NCBI GenBank assembly: GCA_004078665.1
Contig: SCFO01000007.1
Coordinates: 62,001-126,000, forward strand
Direction of reading: 5' to 3'
DNA from: Halobacillus fulvus
GTDB lineage: Bacteria > Bacillota > Bacilli > Bacillales > Halobacillaceae
DNA length: 64,000 nt
Made by a program: the position numbers and the translations under genes. The notes under the pieces are model-generated. The model saw only the letters and a program-made list of their open reading frames with translations. It was not told the origin of the DNA and did no database searches. Shown here piece by piece: positions 52,265 to 61,397 of this stretch. Position 1 is the first letter of the stretch. The number at the start of each line of letters is the position of its first letter.

Positions 52265-54787
52265 TCACGACTTCTGTCTCAACAACCTCATACTATTCAA
52301 AATCACAATCAACGCAGCCCCTGTATCACTCAGCACCGCCATCCACAACGTTAGGAATCCCGGGAAAATCAACGCTAAAGCCGCAAGCTTCGTAATTAGT
52401 GAAAACCAGACATTCTGCTTGATGATCTTCAAAGCTCTTCTGCTCAGACGGATCGTATGTGGCAGCTTCTCGAGATTATCCGCCATCAGCACAATGTCGG
52501 CGGTTTCCATCGCCGTGTCTGTTCCGGCACCGCCCATCGCGATTCCGAGGTCAGCTGTGGCAAGGGCTGGTGCATCGTTTATTCCGTCTCCGACCATCGC
52601 GACGCTCTTTCCTTCATCCTGCAGCTTCTTCACAGCGGACACTTTATCCTCCGGCAACAGCTCCGCGAAGTAGCGATCGACGCCTGTTTCGGCCGCGATT
52701 TTTTTCGCTGTGCCTTCATTATCCCCTGTCAGCATCACCATTTCCTTCATGCCGACGGATTTCAGTTTTTGAATCGACTGCACGGTGATGTCCCGGATCG
52801 TATCTGCGACCGCGATCATTCCGAGGATTTCTGTGCGCGTACCGACGACGACCAGCGTATTTCCATTCTGCTGCAAGTCATCGATCCGCTCTTCGATTTC
52901 GCCAAGCGGGACGCCCATTTCTTTGAACCATTTCGGATTTCCAGCAAAATATTCGGTCCCCTCGATGACAGCCTGCGCCCCTTTTCCTGCGACGGCTTTA
53001 AACGAGTCGCCGTTTCGCACCGAAATGTCCCGCTCCGCTGCGTACATCGTAATCGCTTGAGCGATCGGGTGTGTCGAGTGCTCCTCAATCGTCCTTGTGA
53101 TCGCAATCAGTTCCTCACGGTTGTCGTGAAGCGCGATCACTTCCGCCACTTTAGGCTTTCCTTCAGTGAGTGTCCCTGTTTTGTCAAAAGCAATCGCCTG
53201 AATCGCGCCCGCTTTTTCTAGGAAGGTCCCGCCTTTAATAAGGACACCGTTCTTTGCGGCATTGCCAATCGCGGACACAATCGCTACCGGCGTCGAAATG
53301 ACGAGCGCACAAGGGCATGCGACGACTAACAACGCAAGGCCTCGATAAAACCATTCACTCCATGCCCCGAACCCGAACAATGGAGGGACGACCATGATCA
53401 GAAGGGCGAGCGTGAATACAATCGGCGTGTAAACACTCGCAAATCGGTCGACAAACGCCTGGGTCGGCGCTTTTTTCTCCTGAGCTTCTTCGACAAGGTG
53501 AATAATTTTGGCAATCGTCGTGTCTTCTACTAATTTGGTGACGTGTACTTCTAACGATCCACTCTCATTGACCGTTCCCGCGTACACTGGATCGCCCTGC
53601 CCCTTATCGACCGGCAGAGATTCGCCTGTAATCGGGGCCTGGTTGATGCTCGAGCTGCCAGATAACACTTCGCCATCGAGCGGAATTTTTTCGCCTGGCT
53701 TCACGACGATCGTATCGCCGATCTCCACCTCTTCGACTGGCTTCCGGACAAGCTGACCGCCCGATTTCACGGTCGCTTCTGAAGGCGTCAAGTTGATGAG
53801 ACTCCGGATCGACTCTCGCGTCCGCTCAATCGATCGGTTTTGCAAGGAGTTCCCTAGCGCAAACAGCCAAACAACCGTCGCCCCTTCAAACCACTCGCCG
53901 ATCAAGGCGGCTCCAATGGCAGCCGATGCCATCAGAACGTTCATATCCAACGAACCGCTTTTCACCGCGTAAAAAGCACTTCTAGCCGGTTTGTATCCGC
54001 CGACAAGAATCGCAGCCGCATAGAACAGCGTAATCAAGGTTGGGGGTACGCTTGTAAAAGAACCAAGAAAACCGAGTGCAAGGAAAATCCCGGAGATCGT
54101 CGTCGTCGAAACGCCTCGTTTCTTTTGATCCGCAGCGTTTTCGCGAACTGAATCCAGGGAGGCATCAAAACCTGCGCGCTGAACCTCTTTAATGATTTCA
54201 CGTTGAGTCGAGCTATGGGCAATTTGCATTTTTCCTGTAGAAAAATTCACGCGCACTTCCTGAACGCTCGGATTTTTGCTCAAATGCTTTTCAATCGTCA
54301 TCGCACAGGAGCTACAGTCCATCCCGGCAATTTTATACGTTTGCTTATTGTTATCTTGATCCAGACGCTCCGCTTCAAACCCCAACTTACGGATCTGGGC
54401 CGGAACTTGGTCATAGATCGGAAAACTTTCGGCCCCCACCGCCATTTTCCCTGTTCCATAATGAACCTGGACCGACTGGATGCCGTTCATTTTCCGCAAG
54501 CCTTTTTCAATCGTTGCGGCACAGGATGGACAGTCCATCCCCTTAATTTTGTATTGGACAGGGGTGAGACCTGTCGCTTGGCTTCTTGGCTCTCCCGTTT
54601 TTTCATCTTCTCCTGACCCGCAACACGAGGATGCAGGCTCTTCATTTATAGAGGCATCACTTCCACAGCAAGCATCCGTGGACGCGACGACTTTTTCATT
54701 TTCCTTCGAGCAGCAGGAACTTGTTGCCTCTTCTGGCTCCTTCTGGTTGCAGCAGCTTGACGGCACTTCTTTTTCTAAACGACTCAT
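52265..54787 (-). CDS. cadA: P1B-type heavy-metal ATPase (Cd/Zn/Pb export)
   Basis: 840 aa. The N-terminus has four Cys-Cys pairs (12-13, 25-26, 40-41, 55-56) spaced 13-15 residues apart, then two HMA domains with CxxC at 86-89 (GMDCPSCAAT) and 158-161 (GMDCSSCAMT). Core motifs: TGES phosphatase loop, CPC in VACPCALVIS (the Cd/Zn/Pb signature), phosphorylation site DKTGT, and MVGDGINDAPALA. It expels divalent soft metals from the cytosol. It lies 24 nt after cadC and has its own AAGGAGG site. Confidence 0.94.
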   Translation of the reverse strand: MSRLEKEVPSSCCNQKEPEEATSSCCSKENEKVVASTDACCGSDASINEEPASSCCGSGEDEKTGEPRSQATGLTPVQYKIKGMDCPSCAATIEKGLRKMNGIQSVQVHYGTGKMAVGAESFPIYDQVPAQIRKLGFEAERLDQDNNKQTYKIAGMDCSSCAMTIEKHLSKNPSVQEVRVNFSTGKMQIAHSSTQREIIKEVQRAGFDASLDSVRENAADQKKRGVSTTTISGIFLALGFLGSFTSVPPTLITLFYAAAILVGGYKPARSAFYAVKSGSLDMNVLMASAAIGAALIGEWFEGATVVWLFALGNSLQNRSIERTRESIRSLINLTPSEATVKSGGQLVRKPVEEVEIGDTIVVKPGEKIPLDGEVLSGSSSINQAPITGESLPVDKGQGDPVYAGTVNESGSLEVHVTKLVEDTTIAKIIHLVEEAQEKKAPTQAFVDRFASVYTPIVFTLALLIMVVPPLFGFGAWSEWFYRGLALLVVACPCALVISTPVAIVSAIGNAAKNGVLIKGGTFLEKAGAIQAIAFDKTGTLTEGKPKVAEVIALHDNREELIAITRTIEEHSTHPIAQAITMYAAERDISVRNGDSFKAVAGKGAQAVIEGTEYFAGNPKWFKEMGVPLGEIEERIDDLQQNGNTLVVVGTRTEILGMIAVADTIRDITVQSIQKLKSVGMKEMVMLTGDNEGTAKKIAAETGVDRYFAELLPEDKVSAVKKLQDEGKSVAMVGDGINDAPALATADLGIAMGGAGTDTAMETADIVLMADNLEKLPHTIRLSRRALKIIKQNVWFSLITKLAALALIFPGFLTLWMAVLSDTGAALIVILNSMRLLRQKS

Positions 54788-54811
54788 CGAAAGGCCTCCT
54801 TACTCTTCCAC

Positions 54812-55180
54812 TCAAACTTCCTTTGAATGCGCCAAAGCAATCGACACCAGCTGGTGAACATGATCATCCGCCAACGAATAAAAGACAAGCTTTCCTTCTT
54901 TTCGATATTTAGCGAGTTTCATGTTGCGCAGTAGCCTCAAGTGATGAGAAGCTGTGGCGGTGGTCGAACCGATGATATTCGCGACATCACAGACGCACAG
55001 TTCCTTCTCGAGCGTCAAGGCATAGGCGATTTTGACGCGGGTTGCGTCTGATAAAGCTTTGAAGATCAGCTCGACCCCTTCCACCTTCTCAATTTCGGGT
55101 TGAACCCGGTTCACGATTTCTTCGTCATAACAAAATGTATCACACGTATCAGAGGTCGTTTTCTTCACGACGTTGCTCAT
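54812..55180 (-). CDS. cadC: ArsR-family metal sensor CadC
   Basis: 122 aa, the size of S. aureus CadC (122). Cys13 and Cys17 in the N-terminal arm plus Cys62 and Cys64 in ELCVCDVA reproduce the alpha-3N metal site (Cys7, 11, 58, 60 in S. aureus CadC). The recognition helix is STTATASHHLRLLRNMKL. His107, His109 and His118 could make the second (alpha-5) site. It represses the cad operon until Cd, Pb or Zn binds. Confidence 0.93.
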   Translation of the reverse strand: MSNVVKKTTSDTCDTFCYDEEIVNRVQPEIEKVEGVELIFKALSDATRVKIAYALTLEKELCVCDVANIIGSTTATASHHLRLLRNMKLAKYRKEGKLVFYSLADDHVHQLVSIALAHSKEV

Positions 55181-55191
55181 AATTTCACCTC

Positions 55192-55276
55192 ATTCAAATA
55201 TTCGTTTGATTATTTAGTTATAGTCTATGCTCGCACACAGAATGTGTCAACGTTTTATTCAAATATCTGTTTGAAT
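55192..55276 (-). promoter_or_regulatory. cad promoter with two CadC-type operators
   Basis: Minus strand TTGACA (55250-55245), 17 nt, TAGACT (55227-55222). Operator 1 is ATTCAAATATTCGTTTGATT (55192-55211), just downstream of the -10. Operator 2 is ATTCAAATATCTGTTTGAAT (55257-55276), just upstream of the -35. Both match the ArsR/CadC TCAAA-n6-TTTGA palindrome; operator 2 is the better copy. Two sites bracketing one promoter suggest tight repression. Confidence 0.8.
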
Positions 55277-55395
55277 GTGCAAGTATCTACATAGGTTATG
55301 CTTGTTTTTATAAAAAGGTTCGAGTGGAAAGTACCCATTCCCAATACACCGGGAGTTTTTTCTACCCGTGATGTTTCCGTCTACCTATTCCGGAA

Positions 55396-55517
55396 GGAGG
55401 GGCGGGAAATGGTGAGACTCCTATGGGGAGGTAAGGGCAGGCTGAGATCCCGCAGGAGCCCTGCGACGAGGAAGCTCAGCGTCCGCCCATGGAAAGCGAA
55501 TCATTTCCCGCCCCTCC
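55396..55517 (+). repeat. Bacillaceae-type GC-rich repeat, copy B (about 122 bp)
   Basis: Bounded by GGAGGGGCGGGAAA and TTTCCCGCCCCTCC, i.e. inverted ends, with the conserved interior GAGACTCCTATGGGGAGGTA ... GGCTGAGATCCCGCAGGAGC. Opposite orientation to copy A, 29.5 kb apart. Non-coding, located between the cad operon and a terminator. Confidence 0.8.
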
Positions 55518-55556
55518 AACCTCCAGAAAAAAATCGGAAACTTCTCATATAAAAAA

Positions 55557-55587
55557 CCGAGCGGAATGATGGTGTCATTCCACTCGG
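55557..55587 (-). terminator. Terminator of the alpha/beta-hydrolase gene
   Basis: CCGAGCGGAATGA / TCATTCCACTCGG stem with one mismatch and a 5-nt loop; on the minus strand it runs into TTTTTTATATG. Confidence 0.85.
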
Positions 55588-55605
55588 CTTTTATTTTGTT
55601 CATGA

Positions 55606-56430
55606 TTAATGATTGGAATACAGGACTTCTTCGCTTACGTCTTCCCAATTCATCTGACCTTCCGTTTTTATAAACGAAATCGCCAGTTTGTTGAACGCAT
55701 CAGGTTTATCCAAATTCACGACGTGTCCGCTTTCTGATAAGACGAGGAACGACGTGTTCGGCATGTGACTCGTGTCTTTCATGACGTCATCTCTGAACAT
55801 GTGATCGCCTTCTCCTGTGATATAGAGCTTTGGAACGGAAGCCGATTTTTCATTGACATGGGTAAACGTCTCGGGAACCGAATAGACGATGTTATACCAG
55901 CCCAGGAAGTCCGCCCGTTTCATTTGGGAAGCTTCATGGATAAAGGCGTCTCTCGATTCTTTATGGTTTTTCCTTGGCATCAGAATTCGGGCGCATAGCG
56001 AATACAAATACAAGTGCGGTGTGACATTTTTCAAAAGAGATCCCAGAACGAGCAGGAATCTTCCGAAGAGGTTGATTTTCGTGATCGCACCGCCTAACAC
56101 AGCGGTTTGGACACGATCTGGTGCGGTGGACAAGACGTGATGGATAACGACAGAACCTAACGAAATCCCTACAAAATGCGCTTTGTCGACCCCGATTTCA
56201 TCAAGAACACCCACCACTTCCTCCGTCACCGTTTCAAAGGAGAATTCCTCATCATACGTAGACAGGCTTGGTGAATTTTTGTGACCGGGTAAATTGACGA
56301 CAATCAGATTGAAGGACTTTCGGAAAGCTTTCATTTGCGGAAAAAAGATGTTGACGCTGCCACCGATCCCGTGGAGAAAGATGACATACTCTTTCGTTGG
56401 ATCGGAGCCTAACACTTTATATTCTAACAA
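55606..56430 (-). CDS. Alpha/beta-hydrolase
   Basis: 274 aa if started at the TTG at 56430, which follows AGGTGAT. The ATG at 56475 abuts a TATAAT-like element and has no ribosome site, so it is probably upstream of transcription start. Fold landmarks: FLHGIGGSVNIFFPQ oxyanion region, nucleophile elbow VGISLGS (Ser near residue 95), Asp in ITGEGDHMF and His in SESGHVVNL near the C-terminus. Substrate not inferable. Monocistronic. Confidence 0.82.
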   Translation of the reverse strand: MLEYKVLGSDPTKEYVIFLHGIGGSVNIFFPQMKAFRKSFNLIVVNLPGHKNSPSLSTYDEEFSFETVTEEVVGVLDEIGVDKAHFVGISLGSVVIHHVLSTAPDRVQTAVLGGAITKINLFGRFLLVLGSLLKNVTPHLYLYSLCARILMPRKNHKESRDAFIHEASQMKRADFLGWYNIVYSVPETFTHVNEKSASVPKLYITGEGDHMFRDDVMKDTSHMPNTSFLVLSESGHVVNLDKPDAFNKLAISFIKTEGQMNWEDVSEEVLYSNH

Positions 56431-56741
56431 TCGATCACCTGCTTTAATTAGACTGAAAACGACATTGATTGTCATTATAAGTGATAAAGCGAGGAGTGAC
56501 TAGAGATGTATGGTGTTATTTTTGTTACGATTTGATGACCTTTGGTAACGTTTGGCTTAACGGGTGGAAAATCATGTCTAAATCTTCGGGATGACGGGTA
56601 AGCAAAAGGAATGTTTATGATGAAAAGAAGGATCATCACGAATGTCATTGATTATAGAAAAAAATGATCCTAGATCAATACTAGAATCACCTTTTTATTA
56701 TCTGCATGCATAAACAGTTCAGCTTGTGGGGTACAGTCCAT

Positions 56742-57008
56742 TTACTTTTTACTAAGAGTATTATTTAGCTCTTTAATTTCCTCAAGGAGTTCTTTATTTA
56801 AAACAATGGTTTCTTTTTGAATATTCAGCGCTTCTTTTTCTAATGCCATTCTTTCTTTATTTTGATTTATTATTTTATCATAATCTTGTTGTGTTTCATC
56901 TTTTTGTGACATCACAAACTTTATTTGCTTTCCAATCACTCTTATAACCACAATAATTAATGCCAACGGAATCAATATAATGGCTAAAAAAAAGAGAGTT
57001 GCTTCCAT
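56742..57008 (-). CDS. Small membrane-anchored coiled-coil protein
   Basis: 88 aa: one N-terminal transmembrane helix (LFFLAIILIPLALIIVVIRVIG) followed by a long coiled coil (KDETQQDYDKIINQNKER and EEIKELNNTLSKK). AAGGTAGG precedes the ATG. It lies 15 nt downstream of the lipoprotein gene and is probably cotranscribed with it. Function unknown. Confidence 0.6.
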   Translation of the reverse strand: MEATLFFLAIILIPLALIIVVIRVIGKQIKFVMSQKDETQQDYDKIINQNKERMALEKEALNIQKETIVLNKELLEEIKELNNTLSKK

Positions 57009-57023
57009 TAAATATAACCTACC

Positions 57024-57614
57024 TTAAAAAGTGATTTTCACATCCAGATCTTCTCCTAATGACTCGCCCTCGTCATTTTTTGGAGCTTTAATGTGAAGAA
57101 TTACATACTGTATATTTTTGACCTTTGACTCATCTAGGTAAAACTTAAAGAAACGGAACAAATCTTTTTCACTTAGTACATCCTGAGTCAATTGGTCACT
57201 CATAGAGTCATTAGGTGACACTTCTTCACCAGTGCTGGTGGTTAAAGATAAATGATCCCATGTGAATGTAATATTTTCATTGCTTGTAGATATTACAGTG
57301 CCTACACTTATGTACTCTACATCTTCTCTTCCGATACTACTTGTAATAAGTTCATCTGTATAAGTACCACTCACTAAGCTTGCATCACTTATGTCGATGG
57401 TTAAAGGACCAATTTCATATGTCCCGATATCCTCTTTCCAACTAAACCTTTTGAAAGACCCTTGACTGTTCTCAACAAGCTTTACTTCTTCATTCGTATC
57501 TTCCTCTTTATTCACTTCTTTTTCTAAAGGTTCTGGTTCTGTTGTAGCATTATTGTCACTACATCCAGCCATTACAAAAGATATAAGAAGGATCATGAAG
57601 CAAAAATTTCTCAA
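57024..57614 (-). CDS. Lipoprotein, DUF5067/DUF4352-like
   Basis: 196 aa from a TTG at 57614 with GGGAGG 8 nt upstream; the ORF is open to 57692 but the extension is not signal-like. Signal MRNFCFMILLISFVMAGC with lipobox VMAGC, acidic linker (EPEPLEKEVNKEEDTNEE), then a beta-rich domain resembling the extracellular Ig-like DUF5067/DUF4352 fold (TYEIGPLTIDISDASLV ... ITFTWDHLSLTTSTGEEV). Likely anchored on the outer face of the membrane; function unknown. Confidence 0.7.
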   Translation of the reverse strand: MRNFCFMILLISFVMAGCSDNNATTEPEPLEKEVNKEEDTNEEVKLVENSQGSFKRFSWKEDIGTYEIGPLTIDISDASLVSGTYTDELITSSIGREDVEYISVGTVISTSNENITFTWDHLSLTTSTGEEVSPNDSMSDQLTQDVLSEKDLFRFFKFYLDESKVKNIQYVILHIKAPKNDEGESLGEDLDVKITF

Positions 57615-57869
57615 GATATTAACCTCCCATAGATATTGGCCAATTAAAATCTTACTAGAAAACGATGGGGGTAACAAGTATTCGTTAAACAATTAATAGG
57701 ACTAAATACACAAAATCTTAACTCAAATTAACTTTACTATTGTTTTTTTGATTTTACCTTTAATTCTATCCTGAATAATTAATAAGACTATCCCTAGACA
57801 GAGCAGAATCCCGTACTACATAATTGAGGGGTATAAATAAAATCGAACCAGATATTAGAACGAAGGAGG

Positions 57870-58817
57870 TTACAGGTTAAGAATGGAATGGTTCATTTCA
57901 ATCCGCATTCTAAAATGGTTCATGATTCTCATTTGTTCTTCCGTTAAATTTTCTATATCCCAGAACATGTGCATCAAATTGTATTCAAATATCTCTTTTA
58001 ATTTAATAAATAGAGGAAGTTTTTCTAACATGTCTGAGGAGAGAACATGTTCCTCTTGGTATCCTTCGATGATTGCTTTCGTAATTCTCTTTCCATATTC
58101 AATGATGTTGCCGCCACCTACAAACGAATACTCCACCGCACTATAGATTGGGACAGCCAAATCAAATATATAAAAGTTCTTCTCACAATCTTGAAAATCC
58201 ACCATGGTCAGATCCAAGCCTTTATCAACGAGTATGTTTTCTAACCATAAATCTCCGTGTAATAACCCATAATTCGAATCATTTTTAGGGATTGCTTTTA
58301 TAGATGAAAGTACCTCACTTGCTCTTTCTCGAATTCCAGATTCCTCTTTAGGAATGTATGTAAGAAAGTCATATTCATCGTTATCCTGCCAATCATTGAT
58401 GTACCGAATGGTTTGTTGTTCTTCAAACTTTTTTGACAAACGATGCAGCTTACCAATTTGCCTGCCTAACTCTTTTAACACATCTTCATTCCACTCATTC
58501 CTTGGGAGGTGTGCCCCAGGCGCAGACTTATATAGAACCGTTAAGATCTCATTGTGTTCAAGTGTTATCCTTTCTACAACATTTCCATTAATAGAAGGTA
58601 TTGTTGGGGACACACCCAAACCTTCTTGATATAAAAAATCCGTATAGCGAACCTCTTCTAATTGCGCATTGAAACTTTTATGGTTTGAAATCCTTGCGAA
58701 GTACGTACCTTCTTCAGCTGTGCATCTAAAAATTTCATTTGTTACGGATTCAACTTTAGTTATGTTTACTGGATATACTTTGTTTAGTCTTTCTCGTATC
58801 TCATGCACTACATTCAC
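57870..58817 (-). CDS. Aminoglycoside phosphotransferase (APH)-fold protein
   Basis: 315 aa. N-lobe with FARISNHKSFNAQLEEVRYTDFL, catalytic loop LLHGDLWLENILVD (HGDxxxxN) and metal site MVDFQDCEKNFYIFDLAV. These are the Brenner and DFG-equivalent motifs of the APH/choline-kinase family. The helical C-lobe is complete. Could be a spectinomycin-, homoserine- or choline-kinase-type enzyme; the sequence alone does not decide. Confidence 0.82.
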   Translation of the reverse strand: MNVVHEIRERLNKVYPVNITKVESVTNEIFRCTAEEGTYFARISNHKSFNAQLEEVRYTDFLYQEGLGVSPTIPSINGNVVERITLEHNEILTVLYKSAPGAHLPRNEWNEDVLKELGRQIGKLHRLSKKFEEQQTIRYINDWQDNDEYDFLTYIPKEESGIRERASEVLSSIKAIPKNDSNYGLLHGDLWLENILVDKGLDLTMVDFQDCEKNFYIFDLAVPIYSAVEYSFVGGGNIIEYGKRITKAIIEGYQEEHVLSSDMLEKLPLFIKLKEIFEYNLMHMFWDIENLTEEQMRIMNHFRMRIEMNHSILNL

Positions 58818-58850
58818 TGCCTTTCTTTTTCTAACAAAGATAATGTTTAA

Positions 58851-59282
58851 CTAATTTCCAACCTTAATATCTGGGTTTTCAGATGTGAGTAAATGTATGA
58901 ATTCTTCTTTATTCTTAGGCGAAATACCAATGACCTGATAATTGCCATACAGTATGGATAGTCTATCAATGGAAAGAGCAGGTGCAGTAACGATACTTCT
59001 TTCATTACTGATTTTGATAATATCTCTACTGTCAATAGACCTCTTAAACGGACCAAATCTAATCGTTAATTTTCCATTCTCGACACAGTATCCTGTCCTA
59101 AACCATATCCATGTCATGCCCCCTAATAACACCCCTGTTAGAATATAGCCGAACATGCTGTTATATGTAATAAGCTGAAACCCGAAAGGTTCTGAACCAA
59201 AGCTGTAAATAAATAAAATAAATACGATGAACCCATAGTAGAATAGTCTTGACCAAATATCCTTTTTAGATGAAAAATACAT
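58851..59282 (-). CDS. YyaB-like bacterial PH-domain membrane protein
   Basis: 143 aa: two transmembrane helices (FYYGFIVFILFIYSF; MFGYILTGVLLGGMTWIWF), then a PH-like domain (residues about 65-140) with YCVENGKLTIRFGPFKRSIDSRDIIKISNERSI and ISPKNKEEFIHLL. The pattern G-P-F-x-x-x-I-x-x-x-D-I and S-P-K-x-x-x-x-F matches the YyaB-like bPH_4 family. Function unknown. Confidence 0.8.
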   Translation of the reverse strand: MYFSSKKDIWSRLFYYGFIVFILFIYSFGSEPFGFQLITYNSMFGYILTGVLLGGMTWIWFRTGYCVENGKLTIRFGPFKRSIDSRDIIKISNERSIVTAPALSIDRLSILYGNYQVIGISPKNKEEFIHLLTSENPDIKVGN

Positions 59283-59626
59283 TCAACCATCCCCTTTAAA
59301 AACGCATCATTTAAAATTCCATAGAATGAGAACCACTCCAATAGAAGAAATATAGATATCACTTAATAAAATCTACGATTGCTACCAAAGAAAAGTTTCA
59401 AAATTATCCCAATACGTGGAATCTAAGTCTTTGACTAAACTGCTTCTTCCTGACGTAAAGCCCCCAATAATTCAAGTACAATACTTCCTAACCAGGATGT
59501 TATGATTTATTTTCCCAATCATTAATACCCTAAATATACTTAGATAAAATTGTAAATGGAAAATATATTCAAAAATACTTTTATTCACCTACTTTAGGGG
59601 TATATCTGGATTAGGAGGCGTTAGAA
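59283..59626. other. Intergenic, no gene recognised
   Basis: 344 bp, AT-rich. The minus strand holds a 21-codon reading ending LELLGALRQEEAV that could be the end of a lost gene, but it has no start or ribosome site. No clear promoter, terminator or repeat was found; the promoter of the next lipoprotein must lie here. Confidence 0.4.
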
Positions 59627-60736
59627 ATGGTAAAAATGACAAAAATAGTCGGATTGATTACTGTAGCTTTTTTAATTGCTGGCTGTTCAAGCTCAGGAGA
59701 AGAGACAAACTCGCAGACTACTGATTCTTCTGAGAACGAAACGGTGGAGTCACAAGAGACGGATGGTAATACCGAGGATAATGGCGAAGATCATGTTGAA
59801 AGCGATGCTAATAAAGACACGGAAGAAGGGACATCGGATGATGATGACGCTGAGAACGTGGACACATCAGAAGAAACGGGTAAAACCAATGAAGAAACTG
59901 GAACATCTAGTGACAAAGGAAGCGATACAGAGGCTTATGGTGGAGCTCAGTTGAATCCGACTTATTTTATTGATACTCAAGTCATTAATCAACCGGACCG
60001 TTTTTATATTGCATACGCTATAGACCGTGATAGAGAAACAGAAGGAATGGTTTCTCCGGAACAGCGCTTAGAAACGTCATTATTCAATAATGACCCTACA
60101 GAGCAGGATATACTCCGTTCGTATACTGATTTGACACTTGATCCGCCTAACCTTTACGTCGAGTTTAATCAAGTGGGGAGTGAATTATCCGTAACGAGTG
60201 CGCAAAGTGGTTTGTTCTATGAAACGTTGTTTGGAATCAGTGACTTTTACGGGGTTGAATACATTACGTTCTTAAATCCTGACGGTGGACAAAGGATCAC
60301 CGTAGCTGAACGAACAGTCGATGATACGATCACTGTTAAAGATGAAAGAGGCGCAACACGAGGCTACTATACGATTTATGACGAAGAATTAGAAGAAACG
60401 TTATTTATTTCTGGTGGTGAGTTAGACGAGAAGGTTGTAAATGAAAGTGGTGAGCCACTGTCTTTCCCGGAAACCATTGAGAAAATGGGGTCGGTTGAGG
60501 CCGATATGTTTTATTCGTCAGCGATTGTTGAAGGGATAGAGATTGTCAACTCTTCTATGACGAACGGTGTTGCTACGGTCCAATACACGATGAATGAAAA
60601 TGCAGTGACGGACGCAGATCGGACAGTATTTGAAAACGCCATTCAATTGGCAGCCCTGGATTTTCATGCATGGGAAGTTGAACTAATAAATGACACGGTA
60701 AAAGAAATCCGTACGTATCCGTTGGTTGGTCAGTAG
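59627..60736 (+). CDS. Lipoprotein with acidic linker and GerMN-like C-terminal half
   Basis: 369 aa; AGGAGG 8 nt before the ATG. Signal MVKMTKIVGLITVAFLIAGC with lipobox LIAGC. Residues about 22-105 are a very acidic, low-complexity Ser/Thr/Glu/Asp spacer (NEETGTSSDKGSDTEAYGG at its end). The remaining 260 residues look like two alpha/beta modules; the second (VEGIEIVNSSMTNGVATVQ) resembles sporulation/germination-type GerMN domains. The long acidic spacer suits a surface lipoprotein of a halophile spanning the wall. Function unknown. Confidence 0.75.
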   Translation: MVKMTKIVGLITVAFLIAGCSSSGEETNSQTTDSSENETVESQETDGNTEDNGEDHVESDANKDTEEGTSDDDDAENVDTSEETGKTNEETGTSSDKGSDTEAYGGAQLNPTYFIDTQVINQPDRFYIAYAIDRDRETEGMVSPEQRLETSLFNNDPTEQDILRSYTDLTLDPPNLYVEFNQVGSELSVTSAQSGLFYETLFGISDFYGVEYITFLNPDGGQRITVAERTVDDTITVKDERGATRGYYTIYDEELEETLFISGGELDEKVVNESGEPLSFPETIEKMGSVEADMFYSSAIVEGIEIVNSSMTNGVATVQYTMNENAVTDADRTVFENAIQLAALDFHAWEVELINDTVKEIRTYPLVGQ

Positions 60737-60764
60737 CATGAAGCTAAGAATCCTAGCATGAAAT

Positions 60765-60808
60765 AACCCCCCAAAAAAATTTAGAGTAGAATATTTTCTT
60801 GGGGGGTT
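60765..60808 (+). terminator. Terminator of the acidic-linker lipoprotein gene
   Basis: AACCCCCCAA ... TTGGGGGGTT with additional A/T pairing inside and a TTTTAT tail. The following 60809-61058 is AT-rich; it contains ACGAAAG...CTTTCGT inverted ends around 60998-61042 and no gene. Confidence 0.85.
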
Positions 60809-61058
60809 TTATATCGTGAGGAATATCAAGCACAGAATCTCCCGTCCACATTGTTTTATTGCTTAAGAACTTTTCTGCTCCGCGAACTTCAAAATAAACA
60901 GCAATCACTACACCAACAAAAATAAAAGCATCATTATGTAAATCATTTTAAAATATTGTATGTAACTCCATGTTTTTTAGAAAATGAGATTTTACGCACG
61001 AAAGAAGACAATTTCTTTTGTGAAGGAATTGCTCCCTTTCGTACAATGATGTCATTCC

Positions 61059-61229
61059 TTATATTCTATCAGAATCGTCGTTTAGCACTTGCTGTTCATG
61101 CTGTTCTTTTAATTCTTTTCTTAGTTTCTCCACTTTCTGTAACTTCCTTAACGTCAGCCATGAGAAAACACTAACAACGATATACTTCATCTTTAATTCG
61201 TCATTATTTTGCTTAATAATCTTATCCAT
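61059..61229 (-). CDS. Small hypothetical protein with helix and coiled coil
   Basis: 56 aa from the ATG at 61229 (AGAGGAG 7 nt upstream; 17 upstream codons rejected). MDKIIKQNNDELKMKYIVVS runs into a short hydrophobic segment (VVSVFSWLTL), then a charged heptad repeat (KLQKVEKLRKELKEQHEQQ). Unknown function. Confidence 0.5.
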   Translation of the reverse strand: MDKIIKQNNDELKMKYIVVSVFSWLTLRKLQKVEKLRKELKEQHEQQVLNDDSDRI

Positions 61230-61397
61230 TAGAATCTCCTCTCTTATCTCAAGATTATATTTTAAAAAAATATGCCACATTAGGTTTGTTAAATAATAGC
61301 CCCCGTTAGTTAAAAGGATTAAATAACGTTGACGTTGAATTATATATTAAATAATAGAGGGCATTTTTGGTTTTAAAAAAACTAAAGGAGTATTCTA

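Noticed and set aside
59380-59480. Short minus-strand reading ending LELLGALRQEEAV as a gene
   Set aside because: Only 21 codons between stops, no start codon with a ribosome site; at best a fragment.
60956-61174. Plus-strand ORF of 72 codons beginning MYVTPCFLENEIL
   Set aside because: No ribosome site before the ATG, overlaps the better supported minus-strand gene at 61059-61229, and no coherent protein features apart from a chance hydrophobic stretch.
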